Source of the DNA: Photobacterium sp. TLY01
GTDB lineage: Bacteria; Pseudomonadota; Gammaproteobacteria; Enterobacterales; Vibrionaceae
Length of the DNA: 64,000 nt
Direction: 5' to 3'
Assembly: GCF_021432065.1 (NCBI RefSeq)
Contig: NZ_CP090365.1
Location: forward strand, 868,001 to 932,000
Shown: one piece after another, positions 43,014-51,801 of the stretch
Layout: each line of letters opens with the position of its first letter
Numbering within the stretch: the stretch's first letter is position 1
Notes under the pieces: model-generated
Told to the model about the DNA's origin: nothing
Databases searched by the model: none
The model's input: the letters and a program-made list of their open reading frames with translations, nothing else
Translations under genes and position numbers: made by a program

Positions 43014-43700
43014 ATGACTGAAAAAAAATCGAATCCACTTACTGATCTCATTTTCAATGTCATCGTGCCGTCTGTGGTACTGATGAAGTTGAGCGGCCAG
43101 GAGCAACTGGGCCCGGTCAACGCATTAATCGTGGCACTTGCTTTCCCGGTTGTGCTGGGTGGCTATGAGCTGATCAAACACAAAAAATTCAACTTTATAT
43201 CTTTACTGGGCTTTGTCAGTGTACTGCTGACCGGTGGAATAGGTTTACTTGAGCTTGATAATCAATGGCTTGCAATTAAAGAAGCCTTGATACCAGGTTT
43301 GATCGGGCTGGTTGTTTTCGTCTCGACTTTCACTAAGTATCCTGTTGTCACCAAAATGATTTTCAACGATGCCGTACTGAATCTCTCACTGATTAAAGAA
43401 AAACTGACCCAAAACGGCAAACAAACCGAATTTAACAGATGTCTGGCGCAGTCTAATTATCTGTTTGCCAGTACGTTTGTGTTTTCCTCAATTATGAATT
43501 ACGTACTTGCGACGACCATAGTGACCAGCCCGGCAGGCACAGAAGCCTTCAATGAAGAGCTGGGTGAAATGACGTTGTTGAGTTACCCGATGATTGCGAT
43601 TCCGTCCATGCTGATGATGTTCGGTATCTTTTATTATGTCTGGCGTTCTATCCGGCGTATGACCAATCTTGAAGCGAACCAGATTTTCAAGATGCAGTAA
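43014..43700 (+). CDS. VC0807-family integral membrane protein
   Basis: A 228-residue protein with about six membrane segments, starting MTEKKSNPLTDLIFNVIVPS. Typical blocks are LNALIV-like ALAFPVVLGGYELIKHKKFN, FISLLGFVSVLLTGGIGLLE and TKMIFNDAVLNLSLIKEKL. The layout matches the VC0807 family of conserved vibrio membrane proteins. Function unknown. It is a single gene between the isochorismatase-like gene (divergent) and a terminator. Confidence 0.8.
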   Translation: MTEKKSNPLTDLIFNVIVPSVVLMKLSGQEQLGPVNALIVALAFPVVLGGYELIKHKKFNFISLLGFVSVLLTGGIGLLELDNQWLAIKEALIPGLIGLVVFVSTFTKYPVVTKMIFNDAVLNLSLIKEKLTQNGKQTEFNRCLAQSNYLFASTFVFSSIMNYVLATTIVTSPAGTEAFNEELGEMTLLSYPMIAIPSMLMMFGIFYYVWRSIRRMTNLEANQIFKMQ

Positions 43701-43705
43701 TACAC

Positions 43706-43736
43706 AAAAGGGCTGACCACTGGGTAAGCCCTTTTT
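43706..43736. terminator. Terminator between the VC0807-like gene and the DNA ligase gene
   Basis: Stem aaaagggct / agccctttt with a 12-base loop, T run on the plus strand and A run in front, so it can serve both convergent genes. Confidence 0.88.
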
Positions 43737-43747
43737 AGATCTGCGTA

Positions 43748-44614
43748 TTACAATGTGGATGACGCTCTTGGACGAAGATACCGGGCAAAGCGGGGGATCT
43801 GGTTATGGGTCAACCCGTTATAGCGAATGGTGATGATACTGCCGATTTCAGGCGGGATGGCGCGTTCTGCATCTGAAAAACCCGTCCCGATTTTAAAGGG
43901 TGGCACCCCATCCATTTTGACCCAAAGCGCCCCCATGACCCCCTGATATTTCCCTTTTCCGGGTTCATAGCCCACAACAACAGCTTCCGCATCTTCGAAG
44001 CGTTTTATTTTCACCAGGCTGTCGGACCGGCCTGCGACATAGGGCTGCGAAGCAAGGTGCAACATGATCCCTTCGCCGCCATCGGCTTCTATCTCTGACA
44101 GCCAGGTTTTGACCATCGCGATTGATGACAGTTTACGCTGCGCGATGATCTGAATGTAGGGGTGGTTTAGTTGATTGATCAGTGTTGTCATATGGTGCCG
44201 GCGCTCATCAAAGGTGCCGGGATGTGCGGGGGCATCAAAGATCATGAACCGGATTTTTTGCCATTGCTCAGAATTCGGCGATGAATCCAGCACTGTTCGC
44301 GAGACCAGATGAAATGCGTCTCTTCCAGCCCATAACTCGCCCTCTAAGGCTTCATCAGGCCAATTTTCCGTGAACCACGCTGGCGCATTGATTTTGTGCC
44401 CGGTTCGGGTTTGCAGTTGTTGACCATTCCAATGGGCACGAATGCCGTCCAACTTCTCGCTGATCCAGTAATCGGTGATTGTTGTGCCCATAGGGAGCAG
44501 AAAGGAATCATCTTGCCAGGCCGCTGAAGTGGCTCTCATGGTAACCGTTTCTTTGGCATAACTGATTGGGCTCAGCATTAAGGTGATGATCATCGCCAGC
44601 TCAGATTGCTTCAT
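43748..44614 (-). CDS. ATP-dependent DNA ligase with signal peptide (Lig E type)
   Basis: A 288-residue minimal ATP ligase. The start at 44614 has GGAGG upstream; a GTG-like extension to 44638 is not needed. Residues 1-20 form a signal peptide (MLSPISYA), so the enzyme is probably periplasmic. The adenylation site is SEKLDGIRAHW (K54), followed by ALEGELWAG, RFMIFDAPA, DGGEGIMLHLASQPY, SLVKIKRFEDAEAVVVGY and an OB domain to the end. Exported Lig E ligases occur in naturally competent Gram-negative bacteria and are thought to act on extracellular or incoming DNA. The partner secreted nuclease of this window is 27 kb away. Confidence 0.93.
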   Translation of the reverse strand: MKQSELAMIITLMLSPISYAKETVTMRATSAAWQDDSFLLPMGTTITDYWISEKLDGIRAHWNGQQLQTRTGHKINAPAWFTENWPDEALEGELWAGRDAFHLVSRTVLDSSPNSEQWQKIRFMIFDAPAHPGTFDERRHHMTTLINQLNHPYIQIIAQRKLSSIAMVKTWLSEIEADGGEGIMLHLASQPYVAGRSDSLVKIKRFEDAEAVVVGYEPGKGKYQGVMGALWVKMDGVPPFKIGTGFSDAERAIPPEIGSIITIRYNGLTHNQIPRFARYLRPRASSTL

Positions 44615-44933
44615 GTCTATTTTCCTCCGGGGTGACAAGAGTGAATGTCACCGGACACTGTCATATCCGGATATAATTCCGAGGGGGAAAGTAGGAGAGT
44701 GCGGCAGGAATGTGATTCGGATTCGCTAATTTTCTATCAGTATCATAGACTTTGCGAATGAAACCACACTGAGGCTTGATATAGCTCTGACATCGATCCG
44801 CTATCGGTGTGGTAGTTTATCTCTGTGTATCCTGAAGTGTTTGGTTATTGAGACATTATTTCGGAGATACTGAATCGTTTATTGGTACTTAATCAGGTTT
44901 GAAACTGGGTTGTTTGTTAGGTAGGAGAAAGGG
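44615..44933. other. 319-base divergent spacer
   Basis: Contains the promoters of the ligase and coiled-coil genes. I see no gene, repeat or hairpin worth naming. Confidence 0.35.
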
Positions 44934-45614
44934 ATGGAGTTGATGTCGAACTGGAAAGTGACTCTGGTTGCCGGTGTGATCGCAGGAATGCTACTGGCAT
45001 CGGCAATAGGGCACATTCAGCATCAGCCTACGGTTGCGGAAATGGACACGTTGCGTGAGACAAACACTGAGCAGGCAGAGCAGATTAAAAGCCTGAGCTC
45101 GCGTTTAGAAACGATGGCATCCATGGAAACCCAAAAAGCAATTGAATTTAAAGAGTTACAGCAACAACTTGAGCAGAAAACGCTGGAGTTATCTTCAGTA
45201 CGTGAAGAGCATGCCAAGCAAATGGCGGCACTGAAGCAACAGAAAAAGCAGCTGGTTGTGACCAAAAAACAGCTAGACACCAAGGTTGAGACGCTGACTG
45301 AAGCAACCCAAAAACAACAAACGGTACTGTCTAACTCTAAAGTTTTATATCAGCAGCAGCTGGGGTTACAAAAACAACTCAGCCAGGTCGAGGCCGATAT
45401 CAAACAAGCGCGGCGTGTGGCCGAAGAGTTCAAAAAACCATGCGACGAGTTTAAATCCGGCAAAAGCTGGAACTGGGTTTCCCAGGCTGATTGTGATCGC
45501 TATGAGGCAAAATTAGCAAAAGTAGCGGAAGCTGAAGTGGAGCGAACGGCGCTTCAGAATGAACTTGATGAACTGAATGAGAAAATCAATGTTGCATTAC
45601 CAAAAGATGAGTGA
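44934..45614 (+). CDS. Membrane-anchored coiled-coil protein of 226 residues
   Basis: GGAG lies before the ATG (taggagaaaggg). One membrane helix at about residues 7-26 (WKVTLVAGVIAGMLLASAIG) is followed by a nearly continuous periplasmic coiled coil (35-160), a short segment with two cysteines (EEFKKPCDEFKSGKSWNWVS, then QADCDRYE), probably a disulfide, and a second short coiled coil. No catalytic motif. Its stop codon overlaps the start of the cupin gene (TGATG), so the two are made together. Unknown function; a structural or adaptor role in the envelope is plausible. Confidence 0.8.
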   Translation: MELMSNWKVTLVAGVIAGMLLASAIGHIQHQPTVAEMDTLRETNTEQAEQIKSLSSRLETMASMETQKAIEFKELQQQLEQKTLELSSVREEHAKQMAALKQQKKQLVVTKKQLDTKVETLTEATQKQQTVLSNSKVLYQQQLGLQKQLSQVEADIKQARRVAEEFKKPCDEFKSGKSWNWVSQADCDRYEAKLAKVAEAEVERTALQNELDELNEKINVALPKDE

Positions 45615-45988
45615 TGCTGATGACAGACCACAAGGGTAAATCAGGTCCACCGGACATGCTGGATCTGTATTCAGACATACCGAATCACCTGCCGGAAGAG
45701 TTGTTTCAAACGCTCATTCATACGCCGGATGTGCGTATTGAGCGAATTATTTCCCGCGGCCATCAGACACCGCCTGGCGAGTGGTACGATCAAGATGAAG
45801 ATGAATGGGTGATGGTTGTTCAGGGTGCCGGTGAACTGACCTTTGATGATGGTCGCTCGCCGGTTCGTTTACATGCAGGCCAAAGCATCTATCTTCCTGC
45901 ACATTGTCGCCACCGGGTCAGCTGGACTGAGCCCGATAGGAATACGATTTGGCTGGCTGTATTTTTTCCGCCTGCCAGTCATGACTGA
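45614..45988 (+). CDS. Single-domain cupin protein
   Basis: A 124-residue protein from the ATG that overlaps the upstream stop (MLMTDHKGKSGPPDML). The core is a cupin barrel: IISRGHQTPPGEWYDQDEDE, WVMVVQGAGELTFDDGRSP, LHAGQSIYLPAHCRHRVSWT. Metal ligands H, E and H are present, the usual glutamine/histidine pair being partly changed (HQTPPGEWYDQDEDEW). The family is widespread; function unknown. It is tightly coupled to the coiled-coil gene. Confidence 0.85.
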   Translation: MLMTDHKGKSGPPDMLDLYSDIPNHLPEELFQTLIHTPDVRIERIISRGHQTPPGEWYDQDEDEWVMVVQGAGELTFDDGRSPVRLHAGQSIYLPAHCRHRVSWTEPDRNTIWLAVFFPPASHD

Positions 45989-46013
45989 TTCATTCTGCCG
46001 GTGGCAATGCTGA

Positions 46014-46036
46014 ACCGGTATCAAGAAGATACCGGT
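46014..46036. terminator. Hairpin between the cupin and FAD oxidoreductase genes
   Basis: Stem accggtatc / gataccggt with loop aagaa in the convergent space. There is no T run on either side, so it is a weak terminator or a 3' end structure. Confidence 0.5.
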
Positions 46037-46084
46037 CTAACGCTTCAGTTTGTGGCTGACTTTCAGCGCTAAGTCACATTCTGC

Positions 46085-47590
46085 TTAGCCCACAGGCAAA
46101 GCTAAAGCCACAGGAAACTGACGTGCTTTTGCCAGTGACTCGGCTTTACGGGTGATAGTTCCTGAATCAAGTTGCTGCGTTACGGGAAAGCGTGCTTCCA
46201 GAGGCAGTGTCAGGCCACCTTGTTCAGCGGAGATCAATCCGTCGTCTACCAGCTTTTGAATGATGAGATCTGCAGCGGTCAGTGCCGAGGATGCTTTGAC
46301 GATTTCAGTGCGGGCATAGTGATAGCCGTCGAAAGACACATCAGCAGTGCGAAGGGATGGATTTTCGCCTGGGATCTGTTGCGCGCCAAAAAGTGGCGGA
46401 CCGCCGACACGAGCTGTTTTATATGCCGGCAGATGCTTGGCGATGTGTGCGATGGCTCTTTTTGTCCGTTGTTCAATATCACTGGGCTGCCAGCCGTTTC
46501 TCAACATGTTTTTGTAGACCGGGTGTAAATCCGGCTGAGCACTTTGTTCATTGCTGCTGACCAGACCACCCTTGAAGAGGGTAATGTCTTCTGTCATACC
46601 GTGTAGCTGAAAGTAGCCGTCTGGGTAGGGGGTCAACTGAGCCATTCCCTGCGGCGTGCCTCGCTGTCCGTGAAAAATAATTTCAGGCCACTCGGCTTTG
46701 CTGTCATCCCATCGGGTGACGTAGGCGGCTTTGAATTCGACCATACGTTTTCGCTTGTAGTGCGCCATATCATCGACAGTGCCGGTTCGGTAACCACAGG
46801 CATTGATCAGATAGTCCACGTCCACTGTTTGACTGCCCATGTCACCATTGTCACTCTCTGAACAACGGTAAGTAATTTGCCATTTACGGGTCTGACTGTC
46901 CTGCTCAATATGGGTGACTTTAGTGTGTGTTCTGACCTGGCTGTTGGGAAGCGCATCCAGACCCAGCGTAACAGTGGCTGCCAGGCGAAATACGCTAACA
47001 CCGTATTCCTGAACAAGGACGATGGGGAATTTGAAATGATCAAGATCGAGGTGTTTGGCAACCGGCACCATCCAGTCATCCGGTGCTGTTGCCTGATCAG
47101 GCATCTCGCGTTGGGCCAGTCTTTCCATATCGTCGCGATAGTAGAGACGGAAATATTCATCCGGATTGCCTAGTACCGCATTTGCTGGATCAGCCTGAAC
47201 TAATTCTTTGTAGTGTTGCTCCAGCAGAGCCAGTCGGGGAAGCAGTAAATCAGGATGACCGGGATCTTGCTGCGGAACAGCAATCACAGTAGGGCGAATA
47301 TTCGCGCTGTGTTTATAGACTCTCAGCGTATCAACAGACTGTTTCAGCAGCTTAAGGCATTGCTCATCTGAAATGTCACGATACAAATTGCCACCAGCGT
47401 GTAAATGGCAGATAGGAGGACCGTTGACCAGGCCTGGCCCCTCTTCAAAAAGATTGACAGAAAAACCTTGCTCCGCCAGTCGCAGTGCAATAGTAGAACC
47501 TGCCATACCCCCGCCAATAACCCCAATTTTCAGATGGTTAAAGGGTCTGTTTGTACCATTTTCAGTCGTCATCAGCGGTTCGTTCAACAT
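46085..47590 (-). CDS. FAD-dependent oxidoreductase, DAO type
   Basis: A 501-residue flavoprotein. The Rossmann motif is LKIGVIGGGMAGSTIALRLA (about residues 20-39) ending in VNLFEEGPG; a second FAD contact is YLINACGYRTGTVDD. Later blocks are FQLHGMTEDITLFKGGL and RVGGPPLFGAQQIPGENPSL, RTADVSFDGYHYARTEIVKA. There is no membrane segment. The substrate is unknown: the fold covers amino-acid oxidases, dehydrogenases and lipid-modifying enzymes. I keep the first ATG (47590), though another at 47572 is possible; neither has a clear ribosome-binding site. Confidence 0.83.
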   Translation of the reverse strand: MLNEPLMTTENGTNRPFNHLKIGVIGGGMAGSTIALRLAEQGFSVNLFEEGPGLVNGPPICHLHAGGNLYRDISDEQCLKLLKQSVDTLRVYKHSANIRPTVIAVPQQDPGHPDLLLPRLALLEQHYKELVQADPANAVLGNPDEYFRLYYRDDMERLAQREMPDQATAPDDWMVPVAKHLDLDHFKFPIVLVQEYGVSVFRLAATVTLGLDALPNSQVRTHTKVTHIEQDSQTRKWQITYRCSESDNGDMGSQTVDVDYLINACGYRTGTVDDMAHYKRKRMVEFKAAYVTRWDDSKAEWPEIIFHGQRGTPQGMAQLTPYPDGYFQLHGMTEDITLFKGGLVSSNEQSAQPDLHPVYKNMLRNGWQPSDIEQRTKRAIAHIAKHLPAYKTARVGGPPLFGAQQIPGENPSLRTADVSFDGYHYARTEIVKASSALTAADLIIQKLVDDGLISAEQGGLTLPLEARFPVTQQLDSGTITRKAESLAKARQFPVALALPVG

Positions 47591-47997
47591 TTTTGTAATC
47601 AGTTCTCATGGCTGACATTTTACTTGCCTGGCGCCTCGTTTGAAACACTGAACATGCACAAACATATTGATTGTTCAATTTTCTGTCAGCTTGAATTTAC
47701 AATGTAAAGATTCTGCGCCTGAATGCAGAGTCCGGGCTTGTTGATGCTGCGTAACATGGGCATAAGCCGCGATTGAAGCCTTGCTGCTCTGCCTGCAGCG
47801 AGTGGTATTTTTTTGACTTGGATGCCTGAGAAAAGCTCATTGTTTAACGCTGTGCATAGTTTGCGCTTGAGTGTGAAGGCAATTGGATGTCTTAATAAAG
47901 ATATCGCCGCGCTATAACCTGCTTATTACCTTGCTAAAATTACCATTTCTGTCTAAACCCTTAGAGGTAGTGGTGAACTCATAACAAGGAAAATTTT
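47591..47997. other. 407-base divergent spacer before ompA
   Basis: Holds the promoters of the oxidoreductase and ompA genes. A long leader for ompA (as in other bacteria) is possible, but I find no conserved hairpin. No gene seen. Confidence 0.35.
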
Positions 47998-48984
47998 ATG
48001 ATTCGAATAATCAAAATTGTACCGTTGGCGATTTTTTTGTCTGGTTCGGTTATCGCCGCAACAGAGAATCCGTGGTATTTCGGTGCCCGGGTGGGTGGCA
48101 CTCATTTCAATAATTTTGATGGTGCGATTGATGGCCAGAAAAGTGACTACGGGCAAGATGACTGGGGTGGGGGTGTTTTTCTGGGTTACCAGTTCTCTCC
48201 GATGGTTGGTTTAGAAGGTGGTTACACTTACCTTGGCGAAGCAGATTATGATTTAGGAAGTGGTGGCTTTGAGGCCTATGGTTTGGATTTAGTTGCCAAA
48301 CTGACATGGCCCGTCACAGATGTTGTTGACCTGTATGCCAAAGCGGGCGGCTTTTTCTTTAACGTTGATAATACTGTAAACGGTAAAGATGATAGTGGTA
48401 CCTCCGGCACTGCAGGGGTTGGGGCTGAGTTTTACATGAACCCTAATGTATCAACGCGACTTGAGTATCAGTATTACAATCAGGTCGGTCGAAGTGAGCC
48501 AGGTAAAACTGACATTCATTTTTATGGGTTGAGCCTGGTATATCACTGGGGAGCACCAGCGGCCGCGGCTGTTGTTGAAGAGGCAGAGCCGTTACCAGAG
48601 CCAGCACCGCTACCCGCTTCGATGATCCAGCCCATTCGCGTGGCATTACCCTTCAATTTTGACAGTAGTAAGTTAACGCAAGTTGATTTTGACCGGTTGA
48701 AACCCATTGCGGATCGCCTGGTGAATTATCCTGACAGTAAACTTCAGGTAATTGGACACACAGATGCGTCGGGGTCGCCGGCTTATAATCAGAAACTGTC
48801 TGAAGAGCGTGCAGCAGCAGTGGCTGGTTATCTGGCGGGTTACTTCAGTATTGGTATGGACAGAATTGAGATCAAAGGCTTTGGTGAGCGTGATCCAATT
48901 GCAACCAATAATACGGAAGAAGGACGCGCTAAAAACCGTCGCGTAGAAGCTTATATGCCGGGAATGACGACTAACAGTCAGTAG
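47998..48984 (+). CDS. ompA: OmpA-family outer-membrane protein
   Basis: A 328-residue protein with a signal peptide (residues 1-20), an eight-stranded barrel (21-185: WYFGARVGGTHFNNFD, GVFLGYQFSPMVGLEGGYTY, ending FYGLSLVYHWG), a Glu/Pro linker (186-215: EEAEPLPEPAPLPAS) and the peptidoglycan-binding OmpA domain (ALPFNFDSSKLTQVDFDRLK, VIGHTDASGSPAYNQKLSEE, RAKNRRVEAYM). It anchors the outer membrane to the wall. aaggaaa precedes the ATG. Vibrios often carry several such proteins. Confidence 0.93.
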   Translation: MIRIIKIVPLAIFLSGSVIAATENPWYFGARVGGTHFNNFDGAIDGQKSDYGQDDWGGGVFLGYQFSPMVGLEGGYTYLGEADYDLGSGGFEAYGLDLVAKLTWPVTDVVDLYAKAGGFFFNVDNTVNGKDDSGTSGTAGVGAEFYMNPNVSTRLEYQYYNQVGRSEPGKTDIHFYGLSLVYHWGAPAAAAVVEEAEPLPEPAPLPASMIQPIRVALPFNFDSSKLTQVDFDRLKPIADRLVNYPDSKLQVIGHTDASGSPAYNQKLSEERAAAVAGYLAGYFSIGMDRIEIKGFGERDPIATNNTEEGRAKNRRVEAYMPGMTTNSQ

Positions 48985-49011
48985 TTTCAGCACTTTTACC
49001 TTTTACTCAGC

Positions 49012-49040
49012 AAAGCCTCCTTGATTGGAGGCTTTTTCTG
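49012..49040 (+). terminator. Terminator after ompA
   Basis: Stem aaagcctcc / ggaggcttt with a 6-base loop followed by ttct. Confidence 0.9.
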
Positions 49041-49072
49041 CTAATAACATCAATAATGGCATGTCGAGATTA

Positions 49073-49870
49073 TCAGCCGGGCGTTTTACAGTTGGGGGAT
49101 GTTGCGGTTGAAACGGGCAAACGGCCGATTTCACGGCGTAAATCATCAATGCGCGATGCATGGGAAGGGTGGGTCGACAGAATTTCAGGGGGTTGCCCGC
49201 CGCCGCTGGCTTTGTTCATGTTTTGCCAAAGCGCCACACTCTGATTCGGATCGAAACCGGCTTGTGACATCATTCGCAGCCCAATGATATCGGACTCCGA
49301 TTCCTGCGCACGACCATAAGGCATCAGAATGCCGTACTGTACACCAAGCCCGAGTCCGGCCATGGCCATTTCCTGATACTCAGTGCCACCGAGAGCGACG
49401 CTGGAGATTTGTAAACCCAGGTTGGCTAACTGAGTACGGGACAAGCGCTCGTTGCTGTGTTTGGCCAGCACATGACCAATTTCATGGCCGATAACCGTGG
49501 CCAGCTGATCCTGATTCTGTGCAACTTTCAGCAGGCCGGTATAGACACCGATTTTTCCGCCGGGCAGCGCGAAGGCATTGACCTGATCACTGTCGAAGAC
49601 AACCACTTCCCAGCTTGGCGCTTCTGGCTGACGTCCAAGCGATGCAGTTAAAGCACGCGTGACACACTGAACATAGGCGTTAACCTGAGGATCAGTATTG
49701 ATCTTTTCCTTTGTTTTCATCTCTTCAAAGGACTGAGCGCCCAGTTGCGACATATCCTGTTCAGAGAACAGCAGTACCTGCTGCCGGCCAGTGGGTGAAT
49801 TACTGCAAGCAGCCAGCAGTAATGCACTTGCCAGCAAACTGGTAACGGGTAAATGGCGAAATGCTATCAT
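49073..49870 (-). CDS. M48-family metalloprotease lipoprotein
   Basis: A 265-residue lipoprotein from the ATG at 49870 (AAGGAG upstream). Lipobox LLLAAC places the acylated cysteine at residue 22. The M48 domain has the zinc motif VIGHEIGHVLAKHSNER (H129, E130, H133), the third ligand in AQESESDIIGLRMMSQAGFD and PEILSTHPSHASRIDDLRR. It resembles LoiP/YcaL of E. coli, outer-membrane quality-control proteases that work with BepA. It is convergent with ompA, which may be coincidental. Confidence 0.93.
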   Translation of the reverse strand: MIAFRHLPVTSLLASALLLAACSNSPTGRQQVLLFSEQDMSQLGAQSFEEMKTKEKINTDPQVNAYVQCVTRALTASLGRQPEAPSWEVVVFDSDQVNAFALPGGKIGVYTGLLKVAQNQDQLATVIGHEIGHVLAKHSNERLSRTQLANLGLQISSVALGGTEYQEMAMAGLGLGVQYGILMPYGRAQESESDIIGLRMMSQAGFDPNQSVALWQNMNKASGGGQPPEILSTHPSHASRIDDLRREIGRLPVSTATSPNCKTPG

Positions 49871-49975
49871 AGTTCTCACTCCTTGCTTTTTAGTATATGC
49901 CATGTTGTACATCGCTTATCAGCCATTTATAGAGATGGTATGCTGGCGCTTCATAGCTTGTTATAAGGAATCGCA

Positions 49976-50413
49976 ATGTCGATCTGGCGAAAGAAATTTG
50001 ATCTGAACGACTTAAATCAAACCTCCGTGAACACCCTGGTTCAACACCTCGGTATTGAATACAGTGCCTTTGATGACAATAGTTTGACGGCAATAATGCC
50101 AGTAGATTCAAGAACTCACCAGCCTTTTGGTATGTTGCATGGTGGCGCATCGGTCGTTCTGGCTGAAACGCTGGGATCAATTGCTGCCAATATGTGTGTC
50201 AGTGCGGATAAGTATTGTGTGGGTCTTGATATCAATGCAAACCATATACGCGTTGTGCGTACTGGTTTTGTGAAAGGGACAGCCAGCCCTGTGCATATCG
50301 GAGCCACGACGCAAGTCTGGCAAATTTCTGTCACCGATGAGCGGGACAATCTTGTATGTACAAGCCGGTTAACAATGGCAGTACTGAAACATAAAAAGAA
50401 GGACGAAGCATGA
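49976..50413 (+). CDS. menI: Hotdog-fold thioesterase, MenI/YdiI type
   Basis: A 145-residue acyl-CoA thioesterase of the PaaI/YdiI family; the closest known role is hydrolysis of 1,4-dihydroxy-2-naphthoyl-CoA in menaquinone synthesis. It shows NSLTAIMPVDSRTHQPFGML, HGGASVVLAETLGSIAAN with the catalytic glutamate, and INANHIRVVRTGFVKGTASP. It overlaps the next gene by 4 bases (ATGA), the same pairing seen in other vibrios as I recall it. Confidence 0.9.
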   Translation: MSIWRKKFDLNDLNQTSVNTLVQHLGIEYSAFDDNSLTAIMPVDSRTHQPFGMLHGGASVVLAETLGSIAANMCVSADKYCVGLDINANHIRVVRTGFVKGTASPVHIGATTQVWQISVTDERDNLVCTSRLTMAVLKHKKKDEA

Positions 50414-50652
50414 TTCTGACATTTAGCCAGGGTAGGATTGTCGCGAATCAGCATGAGTTGGTTATTCGTCTTGACGGAGCGGGGAAAGTGAATTTGCAGG
50501 CAAGGGCGGATGATATTCGCTTGTTAAGACAGCCAAATATGATTACTGCCACCGGGAGTGGTGTGCAATGGTCAATCCATTTGGATGATGACGCACAACT
50601 TGAAGCGATGTCGGACTGTATGGGCATTGCAATTGATTCTCATCATAATTAG
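50410..50652 (+). CDS. Small protein of 80 residues (DUF3389-like)
   Basis: Co-translated with menI by a 4-base overlap. The 80-residue sequence (MILTFSQGRIVANQHELVIRL...) is a small beta-rich domain with DGAGKVNLQARADDIRLLRQ and a C-terminal acidic stretch. It looks like the DUF3389 family, which I know from vibrios next to menI. Function unknown. Confidence 0.78.
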   Translation: MILTFSQGRIVANQHELVIRLDGAGKVNLQARADDIRLLRQPNMITATGSGVQWSIHLDDDAQLEAMSDCMGIAIDSHHN

Positions 50653-50837
50653 AGGATCTTTCCTGACAGAATAGAAAATACACTGACCGTTTTTGAGGGA
50701 TATATCGCGAACTTGAGCGGAATGGCTTTTATATCCGATCATTTTTCTACAGAATTGAATCGAAACTTTTGTTTTTTGATTGATTTAAAAGCTTGCAGAT
50801 TAGCTATTTATTGATGTAGCTATAAGAAAGGATATCT

Positions 50838-51743
50838 ATGCAAGAGCCTCAACTTAACAGAATTGCGGTGAACGCATTTCGTACTCTGTTTAGCGGTTGT
50901 CCTGATTTTTGTAATCTACAATCCACTTTTTATGGCTGGGTTGCATTTCTTGCTTCAGAGAAGCGGCGAGTTGTGATTAAGTTTTGTCGCCAGCCGGGCC
51001 GGCTAAGTCAGGAAATTAATTCTGTTAATCGATTAAGATCAATGATCGACTGTAAAGTGCCTGAAATATTATTTTTTGGTTGTGAAGAAGGGCATGAATT
51101 CATCGTGATGGAATGGATTGATGGTGTTCCTGCGCATGAATTACCCAATGAACCTTATGCCCTGGAAGTATTTTCTGAGCACTTTACAGAACTACTCATT
51201 AATATGCACAATCAGCCCCATCATAATGGGTTTGAAATTTCAGAGAATAAGTACGATTCTCAAATTACAACAGCCTTTGAAACATGGATGAATCCTGTTT
51301 TACGATTTGTGCTGGACAAAAAATCTCCATTCTCAACAGCGGTGAAAAATCATTTCGAAAATCTTTGGGATGAGCGTCAGTTAGTATTGGCCCCCCTGAA
51401 TGAAACAGCCTCTTTTGTTCATGATGACTGTCATTTAGCGAATGTGCTTTTTGATGCCAAAACGTTTAAAGTGGCGGCGATTCTTGATCCAGCTGATGCG
51501 GGTATAAAACACAGAGAGTTTGATATTTTTCATTTAAATGATATTCGCCCTGAGCTGGATCTTATTGCGCGTTATGTCGCAAAATTTCCTCTGGCCGAAG
51601 GGTATGAAATACGTCGCTGGTATTTAAGCCTTTGGGATGATGCAAAGCATGCGTCAAACATTGGCTGGTATGATGAACAAAGCTTTATCTATAAACTTGA
51701 GAAATATCATCACGCATCAAAAAGGTCTGGCAGGATGTTTTGA
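50838..51743 (+). CDS. Aminoglycoside-phosphotransferase-fold kinase
   Basis: A 301-residue protein of the APH/choline-kinase superfamily. The ATP-site lysine is seen in RRVVIKFCRQPG (K48), the hinge in EFIVMEWIDGVP, the catalytic loop as FVHDDCHLANVLFD (H195, D197, N202, with the usual HGD changed to HDD) and the metal-binding aspartate in AAILDPADAG (D217). Base composition is poorer in G and C than in the flanking genes and the upstream spacer is AT-rich, which suggests late acquisition. Substrate unknown; proteins of this fold phosphorylate sugars, choline, amino acids or antibiotics. Resistance should not be assumed. Confidence 0.83.
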   Translation: MQEPQLNRIAVNAFRTLFSGCPDFCNLQSTFYGWVAFLASEKRRVVIKFCRQPGRLSQEINSVNRLRSMIDCKVPEILFFGCEEGHEFIVMEWIDGVPAHELPNEPYALEVFSEHFTELLINMHNQPHHNGFEISENKYDSQITTAFETWMNPVLRFVLDKKSPFSTAVKNHFENLWDERQLVLAPLNETASFVHDDCHLANVLFDAKTFKVAAILDPADAGIKHREFDIFHLNDIRPELDLIARYVAKFPLAEGYEIRRWYLSLWDDAKHASNIGWYDEQSFIYKLEKYHHASKRSGRMF

Positions 51744-51801
51744 GAGATGCCGCTAAATTGTTTACAATATGCGCGTATTTTCGACCTTGAATGGCAGCCG
51801 T

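Noticed and set aside
50838..51743. Aminoglycoside resistance gene
   Set aside because: Only the general kinase fold is visible. There is no mobile element, no known resistance motif, and such folds serve many substrates.
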